A stretch of 64,000 nt of DNA from Pyrus communis (taxonomy: Eukaryota; Streptophyta; Magnoliopsida; Rosales; Rosaceae), in contig NC_084808.1 in NCBI RefSeq assembly GCF_963583255.1, forward strand, positions 15,275,201 through 15,339,200, read 5' to 3'. Made by a program: the position numbers and the translations under genes. Of the stretch, positions 24,137 to 35,110 are shown piece after piece (the stretch's first letter is position 1; the number at the start of each line of letters is the position of its first letter). Below the pieces are notes generated by a model. The model did not search any database. It had not been told where the DNA came from and saw only the letters and a list, made by a program, of their open reading frames with translations.

Positions 24137-25190
24137 TTACTTTCCATATATACAATTATTAATAAATTCTCTACGAGATTGTCATAATTAAACTTATGTT
24201 TATAAGAAATGCCTTATTGTTGGGAAATGATGAGATAATCCTACGAAATGCATAGGCAAGCTTACTATAAGTGGACTTAATTATATTTATGTTCATGAAT
24301 AGTATGATATTGATTGGAATTGTCGAATGGCTATGGAATGATTATAATTATGTTATTTTGCTCATCATTTGCTGCACCAATGTCAGTGCTCGTCTAGGGT
24401 CAGGGCCAATCTTTCACGTATACGTTCACATCCACACCACACGCTTACCTTGGATCTAAGTAGGTGCCAGTCATGTCGTACATGTTGCAATAGTCAACTC
24501 CGACTCGTATGTGACCACAAATAGCGCCAGTCTTCACATGATTGTAGCACTAGAGCGTATATTATGATTACACCCAATCCCGTCATATAGATTGCATTAG
24601 GCAACTCCGACTTGTGTGCTAGCATAGATTGATGAGCATCAGTTCAGTCGTACAGGTTGCATTAGGCGACTCTGACTTGTGTGTTAGCATAGATCGATGA
24701 GCATCTGATTTTATTATGCTATTGATGAGATATTATGATTGGTATATTTATGGAATTATTGTTGATTTGCAATTGATTTCAGTTGATTTGCAATTGATTT
24801 CATACTTATACGTAGTATGATTTTCTTGAAACTATACATGTTTTACAGCGAGGGGTTATAATGTTTTCAAAGGTTTTTATTAAAACTTTATTTTTAGGTT
24901 CACTCACCCTTGTTTTTCACCCCTCCAGGTTTTAGTAGCTGAGCTTTCTTATCGACAAGGATTCTTGGTATAATTTTCACCCTATCTTACTGCACTGTAC
25001 TTATGCTCTGACTTCACGTGTGAAATGGGTTCATTCCAGCTCACAGCGCACTCTTATATTTATGCACTTTTAGGTTTAAATTTATTCACAAATTCCACCA
25101 CACTACATTTTATGGCTTCGTCACCTTCTAAGTGTTGGCCATCATAACTTGATTCGAAATCCAAGTGGACATTCCGGGTCGGGGGTGCCA
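22462..25190 (+). mobile_element. Large solo LTR (2.73 kb)
   Basis: Starts TGTGACAACC and ends GGGTCGGGGGTGCCA. A perfect 5 bp duplication, AATAG, flanks it at 22457-22461 and 25191-25195. There is no coding capacity, so I read it as a solo LTR of a retrotransposon with very long LTRs. It contains a TA microsatellite (about 24098-24133). Near 24455-24700 there are repeated short units with complementary arms around a GTTGCATTAGG-like core (for example AGTCG/CGACT). Its ends, reverse-complemented, resemble those of the units at 1438-6400 and 12205-14452. Confidence 0.8.
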
Positions 25191-25195
25191 AATAG

Positions 25196-25890
25196 ACATC
25201 TCATTATGGTCTCCATGTATAGCGTGAACAAAATTGCGATTCTACTATAAAACTAATTGACAATATAAAAAGTAGTTTACTAACTTATAAGCACATACAA
25301 AATAAATTTTTTTTTTCTCGATATGAGTTTAATATCCTCAACATAGAGATGGCTTGATGTGTGCTTTGTATATGTCTGTTGTGTCTATTATCACTATAAC
25401 AGATTTGTACTATTACATTTGTTTTGTGTGATAGATGTTTAGGAGTTTTATTCTTTTTGTTATTTGTGCGAATTGATTTTCAAAATCAACGATTTGGTCA
25501 CTAAAATATATGTCTCCATTTTAGCGCCCCTTGTAACCATTTGTTTATCAATGAAATCATGTTATATATCATTTCTGGAAGAAAAAAAAAAAGATAGACA
25601 TCTATTTATTATATTATATCGTGATAAACGTTACACATGCAAATCAAAAACATATTTCTTACCCAAATCACTTTCTGATGCATCAAAATCAATCCTCAGT
25701 TTAAATCAATACGATTATTTTTCCTTTTAAGCGTGTATTCTTTGTACAGAAATTCAAAACTCTTGTAATTATATATACTGATGTGATGACTCATGTACAA
25801 TTGAAACCACAACTAATCAAGAACATATACCCAGAATTCTATGCTTCTCTTGCCTTCTCCATATTATCTTTCACGGTAATAGGTAATATT

Positions 25891-25928
<38 letters not shown>

Positions 25929-26485
25929 CTCTCTCTCTCTCTCTGAAATATGATTTTAACTCTTGAAACTCAAGTATTTTTACATAAAACCCAACTTAGT
26001 CTTTTTAATTGAATAAAACCCGATAACTAGGCTCCACATAAGCAAATTCATTAATTGTGTTTGACTTTACACATTTTGCATTTTCTAGATGCGTAAAATA
26101 CCCCTAATTACAATTTTAATGTATACATTTAATTCTATGCAGATTTGAAGGGAGGGATTAATGAAAAAAAAAGAATTAATATTTAAATTCATTGCATATT
26201 AATATATCATAACAAATTGTATGTTAATAAATAAATCAATAAACATTAATGTTATACTTTCCTTCAGATTTCGTAATTTTTTTCCAAATTTGCATAAAAT
26301 TAGACAAATTTAATTTAATCTTGTCATTTTCTTACCAAATGAAAACTAAAAAGGAACTATGGAGTAATTTACATAAAAATATAGGTAAATTATTTGGACA
26401 TACGTGTTAGTAATAAAATATTGGGTGATTTTGTATAAAATCAATACAAAGTCACCACATTGATAATAGATCAACAATATTTATA
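25196..26485. other. AT-rich intergenic DNA with a TA/CT microsatellite
   Basis: No gene recognised. A compound (TA)n(TC)n microsatellite lies at about 25892-25944. Confidence 0.55.
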
Positions 26486-26606
26486 GAGAATTGTTATTGG
26501 CACTCCAAAAATCTCATTCTCTACTCCAAATTTTCTATATTAGGAAAGAAAAATACACTTGTAAGGAGTGTAGAATGAGATTTTTGGAGTGTCAATAACA
26601 CTTCCC
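26486..26606. mobile_element. Short MITE (about 120 bp) with near-perfect inverted halves
   Basis: The left half contains TTGTTATTGGCACTCCAAAA and ATCTCATTCT. The right half is its near-complement, ending TTTTGGAGTGTCAATAACAC. The arms are about 40 bp, so most of the element can fold into one hairpin. The flanks allow a TA duplication, but this is weak. Confidence 0.7.
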
Positions 26607-26754
26607 TATTTATATTAATTATAAATAGGTCAATCATGTATTTGTGACACTTAAATGCATTTAAAATAAACAAAAATTACAGAATCTGCCATTACAGCTG
26701 GCACCCACTTCAACCGACACCAGATTTCTCATATTTCCTAATTCTATTTTTTAT

Positions 26755-27235
26755 TTTTTTTTTCATTTGAATTCAGACACTGTGTTGCAGTGTCCATTTC
26801 ATAGTTTTATTTTTTCCATCACTCACATGCCTCATACGTACTCGTTTTTACATTTGAATTCAAACATGGTAATGCAGTATTTGTTACCTGGTATTATGTT
26901 TTTATTTTTCGATTCAGACATTGCGTTGAAGTGTCTGTTTCCTAGTTCTATTTTTTTTCATCACTCACATGCCTTCTATGCTTAACACCTCGCATGACTC
27001 TTGATTTCTACATTTGGACTCAGACATTGCAACGCAGTGTTCATTTCATGTTCTGTTTTTTACATTTGGATTCGGACACTGCAACACAGTGTTCGTTACC
27101 TGTTTTGTTTTTTTCATTTGGATTCCGACATTGCAACGCAGTATCCATTTCCTGATTTTCAATCGGTGATCCTAGCAGTCTGCATTTTCTGATTTTGAAT
27201 TGCTGACCACAGTGTCTGTTTTCTGGTTTCGCGTT
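26755..27235. repeat. Minisatellite of ~50-110 bp units with an embedded palindrome
   Basis: Six to seven imperfect units share a frame of TTT-rich sequence, CATTTGGATTCAGACATTGC, AACGCAGTGTCCATTTCCTG. Most contain the imperfect palindrome CACTGYRWYRCAGTG. Two longer units also contain CATCACTCACATGCCT. Confidence 0.75.
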
Positions 27236-27638
27236 ATAGGCGGGTAAACGTAGGTGGGAAAAATGCAAATGTGTACGGAAACAGTTTTGTGAAAGGGGAT
27301 TAAAAAAACCCAAACAGTTTCAATTGCTTAATTAGCAATCGAAATTGTCAAGCTCCAAGAATTTGCGAAACTGTTTCCTCTCTGATACATCAAGTCAACT
27401 ACAAAAAAATAGTTTTTAATCCTACTCAAGTTTCATCGTTGGTATCTAAATGTTTTCCTGACTTAATGAATTCTTTCTTCAAACATTGACTTTACAATAT
27501 CATCACCCCATTGTGCTTTATAGATTTAAAGACCTTAAGAAGTTACAGAACTTCACAGCTTTTCATAGATGAGAAAGCTCATGTGTTTGATCTCCACAAA
27601 TCCCACCTAAACACCAGCAGTCGAACCATTGAGAATCG

Positions 27639-27892
27639 ATGTCGTCAATTCCCAATTCTGCTAATTCCAATTCGATTTTAGAAGCTGAGGAGAGAGAGAT
27701 AGCGACGAGTCTGTTGATACTGAAGGCAGGGCTGGTGATAGCTGGGATGTGCGTAGGCAGGTACATAGTGGGCCCACCTCTATATTGGCACTTCATGGAG
27801 GGCTTAGTCGCCGTCTCCCACTTTTCTCATTCCTCCTCATTCGCTTGCCCTCCCTGCACTGGCGATTGCTCTTCTCACCATGTCCTTTATCC
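27639..27892 (+). pseudogene. First exon of a DUF1068 protein gene, truncated
   Basis: From the ATG at 27639 the frame gives about 80 residues with an N-terminal acidic/serine part, then ATSLLILKAGLVIAGMCVGR and YIVGPPLYWHFMEGL. This is the membrane-anchoring N-terminus typical of plant DUF1068 proteins, small type II membrane proteins of uncertain function. It is followed by a Ser/Cys-rich segment (SFACPPCTGDCSS). Beyond this the family sequence continues in a shifted frame up to a possible splice donor (GTTG/GTAATG, about 27896). The next exons, which should encode the conserved CAKHDPEV and coiled-coil region, are not found before the repeats that follow. I infer a truncated, frameshifted copy. 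Confidence 0.55.
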
Positions 27893-28039
27893 CCGTTGGT
27901 AATGACATAAAGCACCTGTGGCATTCATTATTGACTTATCTCTAATTAATAAAAATATTTCATTGATTAAGTCCAAAACAAAAATATGTCATTGATATAT
28001 GATTAAATTGTAAAGTTTTTATTGACTTTTGGCAAAATT

Positions 28040-29500
28040 ATCTTAAAATATTCCCAGTATATGTAATAATACATGCAAAATAAATTACCTACAAAATAAA
28101 TAAAAAATGTTATTTGATTCAATATTAATTTATCTATATTTGATATAATAAAATATAATTGCACATATATATTACTAAAATGTGCCCAATAAATGTAATA
28201 ATGCATGTAAAATTATTTACCTACAAAATAAAGGTACGTAAGTTGATTAAAAAATAATATATCTATTACTTTTTGTTTATGAATCTTAATTTACCTTTTT
28301 TTTCCTTTCTTTCTTTGTACAAACATAATGTACCTACAATATATAATTCCTACTAAAACTAATATATATTTGCGCGCGCACACACACGTGTGTGTATATA
28401 TTAGTAAAATGTGCCCGGGATATGTAATAATGCTTTAAAAAAATTTATCTACAAAATAAAGGAATGTAATTTGATTGAAAAGATAATATTGTACTACTTT
28501 TTGTTTATGTAGTTATAATTGACCTATTGTCACATCCCGGCCCGGGGCAGATCACTTCCCGGGCCCGCTCCACCACCGTAGCATGATATTGTCCGATTTG
28601 GGCTTACCATTCCCTCACGGTTTTGTTTTTGGGAACTCACGAGCAACTTCCCAGTGGGTCACCCATCATGAGATTGCTCTAGCCCCCTTCTCGCTTAACT
28701 TCAGAGTTCCTACGGAACCCGAAGCCAGTGAGCTCCCAAAAGGCCTCTTGCTAGGTAGGGATTGGAATATACATTTAAGGATCACTCCCCTGGGCGATGT
28801 GGGATGTCACAATCCACCCCCCTTAGGGGCCTGACGTCCTCGTCGGCACATTTTCGGCCAGGGATTGGCTTTGATACCAATTTGTCATATCCCGGCCCGG
28901 GGCGGATCACTTCCCGAGCCCGCTCCACCATCGTAGCACGATATTATCCGCTTTGGGCTTACCATTCCCTCACGGTTTTGTTTTTGGGAACTCACGAGCA
29001 ACTTCCCAGTGTGTTACCCATCATGGGATTGCTCTAGCCCCCTTCTCGCTTAACTTCGGACTTCGGAGTTCCTACGGAACCCGAAGCCAGTGAGCTCCCA
29101 AAAGGCCTCTTGCTAGGTAGGGATTGGAATATACATTTAAGGATCACTCCCCTGGGCGATGTGGGATGTCACACCTATTGTTTAATTCTTATAAAAAAAA
29201 TTAATTTACTTATACTTTACATATAAATATAGAAAAATTATTTTTGACACGCATATATAATAACAAATCAAAATGGCTAGTGTATGTAATAATTTGTGTA
29301 AAATAATTTACCTATAAAATAAAAGAATATTAATTGAGCCTTGTTTTTTTTTTTATCAAACAATATTATTTGATGCAAAATAACTGATTATACAAAGGAT
29401 CCTTTTTTTTTTCATAGAAAAATGTGCCTATAATTGTTTATGAGTATGGGTAAATTAATATATATATATATATATGTTAAATATATTTATCAAACAAAAA
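28040..29500. repeat. AT-rich ~200 bp direct repeats, interrupted by a Cassandra insertion
   Basis: Three to four diverged copies of a unit containing TAAAATGTGCCC, TATGTAATAATGCATG, TTTACCTACAAAATAAAGG and TACTTTTTGTTTATG occur at about 28040, 28170, 28400 and 29270. The Cassandra element at 28528-29173 sits within the array. Confidence 0.65.
28528..29173 (-). mobile_element. Cassandra TRIM retrotransposon, complete
   Basis: Two LTRs (28528-28811 and 28883-29173) begin TGTCACATCCCGGCCCGGGG or a close variant and end GATGTGGGATGTCACA. They enclose a 71 bp internal part. A 5 bp duplication, CCTAT, lies at 28523-28527 and 29174-29178. On the minus strand the internal part begins with an initiator-Met tRNA primer-binding site (TTGGTATCA, next to 28883). 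Each LTR contains a diverged 5S rRNA-like segment (on the minus strand GAACTCCGAAGTTAAGCG and GATGGGTGACCCACTGGGAAG, split here by spaces), which defines the Cassandra family. There is no coding capacity, as expected. Confidence 0.92.
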
Positions 29501-29685
29501 AGGTAAAATTTCCATATGGGGTTAATTGCTAATCGTAATTATGGTGAGTAATAATATTTATTAACACAATTAGGGTTTTGTGGCATAAGTTGTAAATATG
29601 TTGTAATAATTGGTTATATATTTATCTACATGGTAGTCTATTTGAAATTTGAATTTTATTTGAATGTTTAAATTAGTTGGGTTTT

Positions 29686-30702
29686 TGTTACATCCCACAT
29701 CACCCAGGGGAGTGGATCTTGTAAGTCTTATACATATATTTCCATCTCTACCTAGCATGAGGCCTTTTGGGAGCTTACTAGCTTAGGAGTTCATCGGAAC
29801 TCCGAAGTTAAGCGAGTTCAGGCGAGAGCAATCCCAGGAAGGGTGACCCACTAGGAAGTTCTCATGTGAGTTCCCAAAAACAAAACTGTAAGGGCGTGGT
29901 CGAGGCCCAAAACGAACAATATTGTGCTATGGCGGAGTCGAGCTCCGGATGTGGTGGGGGCCCGAGCCAAGATGTGACAATTTGCTATCAGAATCAATCC
30001 CTGGTCAAGTGTGTCGACGAGGACATCGGGCCTCTAAGGGGGGTAGATTGTTACATCCCACATCGCCCAGGGGAGTGGATCATGTAAGCCTTATATGTAT
30101 ATTCCCATCTCTACCTAGCACTAGGCCTTTTGGTAGCTCACTGGCTTCGGAGTTCATTGGAACTCCGAAGTCAAGCGAGTTCGAGGGAGAGCAATCCCAT
30201 GATGGGTGACCCACTAGGAAGTTCTCTTGTGAGTTCCCAGAAACAAAACCGTGAGGGCATGGTCAGGGCCCAAAGCGGACAATATCATGCTAAGGTGGAG
30301 TCGAGCCTGGATGTGGTAAGGCTTGGGCCGGAATGTGACAGTTTGTTATCTGAGTCAATCCCTAGTCGAGTGTGTTGACGAGGACGTCGGGCCCCAAGGG
30401 GGGTGGATTGTTACATTCCACATCGCCCAGAGGAGTGGATCCTGTAAGCCTTATATGTATATTCCAATCTCTACCTAGCACGAGGCCTTTTGGGAGCTCA
30501 CTGGCTTCGGAGTTCATTGGAACTCCGAAGTTAAGCGAGTTTGGGCAAGAGCAATCCCAGGATGGGTGACCCATTAGGAAGTTCTCGCGTGAGTTCCCAG
30601 AAACAAAACTGTGAGGGCGTGGTCAGGACCCAAAACGGACAATTTTGTGCTACGGCGAAGTCGAGCCTGGGATGTGGTAGGGGCCTGGGCTGGGATGTGA
30701 TA
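29686..30702 (+). mobile_element. Tandem Cassandra array: LTR-internal-LTR-internal-LTR
   Basis: Three LTRs of about 292-294 bp (29686-29979, 30049-30340, 30409-30702) alternate with two internal segments (29980-30048 and 30341-30408). Each internal segment starts with a degenerate primer-binding site (TTTGCTATCAG or TTTGTTATCTG) and ends in a polypurine tract (AAGGGGGGT). All LTRs begin TGTTACATYCCACATC. Each contains the 5S rRNA-like stretch with GGAACTCCGAAG, TTAAGCGAGTT and GGGTGACCCA. The flanks GTTTT and ATTTT match at 4 of 5 positions. A single retroposition gives two LTRs. The third implies unequal recombination between copies. Confidence 0.9.
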
Positions 30703-30794
30703 ATTTTTGTTTGAAAAATAGAAGTTTCAAGAGTCTTTCTATAAAGAACCCTTTATATACATATACACATATACACATATATACATATACATAT

Positions 30795-30831
<37 letters not shown>

Positions 30832-30834
30832 GGA

Positions 30835-31225
30835 AACCTTTAAGGGGAGGGATCCCCAATTTTTTTTATAAAAATGGGGATTAGTTGTGGGGTTCACACC
30901 GCATCGAACTTTAACGATTTGAACCGTCTATTTTTCAAGTTGTACCTCATAAATCATCCTTGCAAAATATTAGCTAAATCGGAAATATTTAAGACATCTA
31001 ATTGAGTTCAGAGAAATGAACGAATACTTTGTTATATAAGAAACAATGAAATTTGATCTTGATAATTAAATAGGAAAATGGTATCGAATTGAATTGAATT
31101 TTTGCAAGGATGATCTATGAATCGAGACTTACAAAATAGACGGTTCGGATCGTTAAAATTCGATATGGAATGGGCCCCACACCTAATCCCCATTTTGTTT
31201 TTCAAACCATGAGGATCCATTTGCA
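30835..31225. mobile_element. MITE with ~120 bp inverted arms
   Basis: The left arm (about 30846-30985) contains AAAATGGGGATTAGTTGTGG, CGAACTTTAACGATTTGAAC and CATCCTTGCAAAA. The right arm (about 31085-31215) is its diverged complement. A TA/CA microsatellite at 30755-30832 precedes it. No transposase. The target-site duplication is not clear. Confidence 0.7.
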
Positions 31226-31816
31226 TAAAGGGTCTATGTATTTATATAACTTTTAAAAGGACCCTCTATTTGTAGCTGTTGGATCAAATTTTAAGGATCC
31301 GGATTAATAGATTTGGTGGCTTTAGTGAAAGAGATTTGAAGAGGATCTCTTCCCAAATCACACAACTTCTGCAGCCCACTGAACAAGAAACACAACGTGA
31401 CATGCTGGAAACCCCACCACATATACAACTCAAAAGTTTTCAAATACTAAAACATCATTTGTTTCTTTGGTTGGCCGTCTTTTCTTACCAAACTTAGGAC
31501 CCAAGTTTGCTCCAAGCGCTCAACTGGGGCCTCCAAGCTTTGCCGAAAGTTGAAACCACTTAGGCTAAGCAACCAACTCATCATTCATTTCTTTATTGCC
31601 AATTTGCCATTCTAATTCCAAAAGCTGAATCTTTCTTAGTTGGCTGGCTGCTATGACTACAATGGCATTTCCGGAAATTTAAACGAAAAACGAGAATATT
31701 TTCTGTAGAGCAAAACAGAAAAGTAAGGTATCAAAACTTCTTCCATAAGAACCATCATAGATCATACCCTCATTTGCCTTATCATTGCAGCGAAGTTTTT
31801 GTGTAAAGAGGAAACG
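31226..31816. promoter_or_regulatory. Upstream region of the DUF761 gene
   Basis: No gene or repeat recognised. By position it should contain the promoter and 5' untranslated region of the following gene. I see no strong TATA box. Confidence 0.35.
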
Positions 31817-32485
31817 ATGATTTCGTTACGGTCTAATAATTCTATGTCACGCCGGACGCTGGCAAAGAAGTTTGGCTGCGCGAAGAGGGCGTGGAGGACC
31901 TTCACCGATAAAGTACAATCAAAACTCCACAAGCTCAACATCCCTAAAGCAATCAAAACCACCGCCCGACGTCTCTGTGCCTTGCGGAGCAAGTTTCATT
32001 TTCTTATCCCATCCAAACTCCGCGCTTTCACCAGAAGTTCCTCTGGCTTCCCTAGTAACCGATACTATAACCATCACTATATCTTTGAATCCCGCATCGA
32101 TTATGCACGGGGAAGATCTAGCTACCAGTACCACAACAATCTTCATCATACTAAGCATACGGCAGCCATACACATAGACGAGCTCTTTGAAGAGCCTGCC
32201 GCCTGTGTGGACGCCAAGAAGGATCCACATTTTGGTGAGCAAGCAGAAACGACCAAAGGAAAACAGGCAGTCGATGTGGACGATGACTTGAAGGTTCTGA
32301 CAAGAGATAAGAAGAGTATGTATAGCGTTGAAGATGCATGGCAGGCGGTGGTTGCTAAGTCGCCTCAGCTGCGGGTGGTGGATGAAAGAGCGGAGGAGTT
32401 CATTCACAAGTTTAGGCAAGACATGAAGCTTCAGAAGGAGAAATCCCTTCTTGAGTTCCAGGAGATGTTGGCTCGCAGTTCTTAA
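31817..32485 (+). CDS. DUF761 domain protein, single exon
   Basis: A 222-residue protein from the ATG at 31817 (MISLRSNNS). An in-frame TTG extends the frame 6 codons upstream but is not a likely plant start. The N-terminus is basic (RRTLAKKFGCAKRAWR), and the middle has Tyr/His-rich and acidic parts. The C-terminus, residues about 188-222, is the conserved DUF761 module, with VDERAEEFIHKFRQDMKLQK and ending LEFQEMLARSS. Plants have many such proteins, often called cotton-fibre-expressed proteins. No biochemical role is established for the domain, though some members are linked to stress or growth responses. The frame is intact, family-typical in length and intronless. I regard it as a real gene. 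It lies among transposons, and a poly-T tract in the 3' region (about 32525) follows. Confidence 0.88.
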   Translation: MISLRSNNSMSRRTLAKKFGCAKRAWRTFTDKVQSKLHKLNIPKAIKTTARRLCALRSKFHFLIPSKLRAFTRSSSGFPSNRYYNHHYIFESRIDYARGRSSYQYHNNLHHTKHTAAIHIDELFEEPAACVDAKKDPHFGEQAETTKGKQAVDVDDDLKVLTRDKKSMYSVEDAWQAVVAKSPQLRVVDERAEEFIHKFRQDMKLQKEKSLLEFQEMLARSS

Positions 32486-33189
32486 ATTAATTATAATTAG
32501 CTTTATTACTTTGGTTAGTTTCATTTTTTTTTTCCCATACAAAATATGGAAGTGATTGAACAAGCTTGAAGGTTTTGCTGGTTTTTGGGTTTCAGGGTTT
32601 GACAAATACGGTGGTTTTCTGCAGAAAGTGTGAAGATGCATTGAAAGTTTTAGGTTTTCTTTTAATTTTTATTTAACTTTTTTTTGCGGGGGTTTCATAT
32701 AAATGGATATGATTTATTGTGGATTGGTGAATTGATCGAAAATTTAAGATTAAAGATTTTGTGTGTGGATCTGAAATAATGAAATGATTTATGTCTAATA
32801 TATAATGCATTACTTTGTTGAAGTCGATTATTGAATCAATGGTGAGTCTAAATTTGGTTGTAAGTAGTGTACTTGATTTGGATAAACTCCAACCATTGAT
32901 TTCCCATGAGAAAATTGTGTTTTATATAAATACATAAATTTGCACATCTTCACCCCTTTTGAGAGGTTTAGTTGTGATCATAGTAACCGATTAGCATATA
33001 ACCAAACAATAAATAATATAATATATATATAATGGAGTAATGAACGCAGTAGGAACTCATGAAGGACAAACTAATAACCATAAGGTTACACAAATGCTCA
33101 ACTTGAAGTCCTTACTTTTTGGCATTGGTAATAGACGAGTTAACATGACATATTCAAGATGATATTCCTTAGTGTATGCTTTTCAGAGA
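32486..33189. other. 3' flank of the DUF761 gene, AT-rich
   Basis: Probably contains the 3' untranslated region. No other feature recognised. Confidence 0.4.
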
Positions 33190-33985
33190 TGATATAGTAT
33201 TGATAGATAAAAACAGGAGGGAGTAAATATGAAGTTGAACCTTTGTCGGGAAGTGTTGGAATCTAAAGGTCTTCACATAAGTAAGTCAAAGAAAAAAAAT
33301 ATGTGGAGTGCAAGTTCAGTGGGGAAAAGGGTCCAAATGAGATAGGAATGAGGATTGGAGACCATGAAGTACCAAAAAGCGAACTCTTTCATTATCTTAG
33401 ATCTATCTTACAAAAGAGCGGAGGATTAGACAAGGATCTCAACTATAAAATACAAGCTAGATGGATGAAGTGGAAGAGTGCATCAAGTGTATTGTACGAT
33501 CATCGTATGCTATTAAAGCTCAAGAGAAAATTTTATCAAACGACAATAAGGCCAGTAATGCTTTATGGCATGGAGTGTTAGGCAGTCGAAAATCTACACT
33601 TGCAAAAAATAAGGTCAGCAGAAATGAGAATGCTTCGTTGGATGTGTGGGCACGCAACAAAGAATATGATTAAGAACGAGGATATCTGAGGTAAAGTAAG
33701 AGTGACAGCAATTGAAGTTATGATGCAAAAAAATCGGTTAAGGTAGTTTGGACACGTGAACCGAAAACCTACAGATGCTTCTGCTAGAAGATGCACCTAT
33801 AAAGAGGCCTAGGGCAAAAGGAGTAGAGAAAGAGACATTCCAAGTCTTTAAGAAAAGATACAAAGTACTAAGGGCTAACAGACACATGATGCAAAGCCAA
33901 GCGCAATAGCGTTATAAGATTCACATAGCCGACCTCACTTGGTGGGATAAAGTTTTATGGCGGTTGTTGTTTGTTATTCGTTCTA
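33190..33985 (+). mobile_element. RTE-type LINE fragment (C-terminal reverse transcriptase region)
   Basis: A decayed frame gives YLRSILQKSGGLDKDLNYKI, then ARWMKWKSASSVLYD, FYQTTIRPVMLYGMEC, EMRMLRWMCGHATKNMIKNED and (shifted) RLRFGHVNRKPTDA with stops between blocks. This order is typical of the region after the reverse transcriptase of RTE-clade LINEs in plants. The 3' end reads CACTTGGTGGGATAAAG followed by GTTGTTGTTTG, also as in RTE elements, which end in short tandem repeats instead of poly(A). The 5' part is absent. Confidence 0.8.
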
Positions 33986-35110
33986 ATTTGTTTTATCCAA
34001 TCAATGAGCTAAAATAAAATATAATTGTGTAGGAGGCCAGCATTTCAGTTTTTTTTATGCTAGCAATTACTGACGGAGGACTGAATCGGACGTACAGAAA
34101 CTCAAATGCTACAAGCCCCTTGCACATATTTGTATGTTAGTATCCTAGGATTTTCCCACCACTATAAATCATTCACAACTAATGTATTAATGCACCAAAA
34201 TTCACAGTACACTAGCTTCATGCACTCATGCGCGTGCAGAGGGCATTTTTTGAATCACGGCGTGCTACACATGATTTACATGTTTTAAATGTATTTATTA
34301 ATGTAGATGGAAATGAATAATAAATACATTTAATAAAAGCGGTCTTTTAACTAATCAAAGCAGCTGAATCCATATTAATAAAAGCGGTCTTTCAATTTCC
34401 ATCTACATTTTATTGAATTTACATTAAGATTAGAAAAAAAAAAATTTAATAAACAACTAATTGCTTGTTCATTGTGAGGCTAAACTCACTCCCTCCTCTT
34501 AGTATAGATAACATCATTTGTTAAAAAAAAAAAAAAAAATATCATTTGACAATTGAATCACATTATTATGCGCGTGCGAGAGACTTTTTTATAACTAGCA
34601 CTACGCACCTCTTAAGTGTTTAAAAATTGAGAAATAATATTTAATAAACAATCACGTGCAACATACATTTTTTGAATCATAGCGCACTAAACGCGACTTA
34701 GACATTTTCAATGTATTTATATGCATGAATTGTTTCAATATTTTTTTATTTCGTTATTTTCTTTTTTTATCACCTCCGCTACGCGCCTCTTAAGATGTTT
34801 TGAACACAACATTCATGATTTTTCTTATTTTTTATTATATTTTTCTTCCTCATCACGTGGGCACCATCAACTTTATCATTTGTTTATTTTTTTTTCTCTC
34901 TTCCCTTTCATTTTTTTATTTCTTTCTCTCTCCCCATTTATATTTATATTATATTTTATGATGACCAAATTACCAACTTACCCTTGCATGATTTGATATA
35001 TTATTTTGGGCAGGTTTTGAATTTTTTGGCTAAGGGGCAGTTTGGTCCAATTTTTTTGTCTGAGCTAGTAACACCAAATTGAGCCTCCGGCTTTATATAT
35101 AGATTAAGAT
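33986..35110. other. AT-rich repetitive stretch, possible Helitron-like remnant
   Basis: No gene is seen. Short repeats occur: ATTAATAAAAGCGGTCTTT twice near 34335-34395, GCGCGTGCAGAGGGC/GCGCGTGCGAGAGAC near 34229 and 34571, and TTTTTTGAATCA-GCG-C twice. Near 35075-35103 a small hairpin (AGCC-TCC-GGCT) borders TTATATATAGA. Read on the minus strand this begins TCTATATATAAAGCC, which resembles a Helitron 5' end. The 3' hallmark was not confirmed. Confidence 0.35.

Noticed and set aside
28528..30702. Genuine 5S rRNA genes
   Set aside because: The 5S-like segments are diverged, each sits within an LTR with TRIM structure, and primer-binding sites and polypurine tracts surround them; they belong to Cassandra.
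31872..32641. Long frames overlapping the DUF761 gene on both strands
   Set aside because: The DUF761 frame carries the conserved C-terminal module; the others have no family features and overlap it fully.
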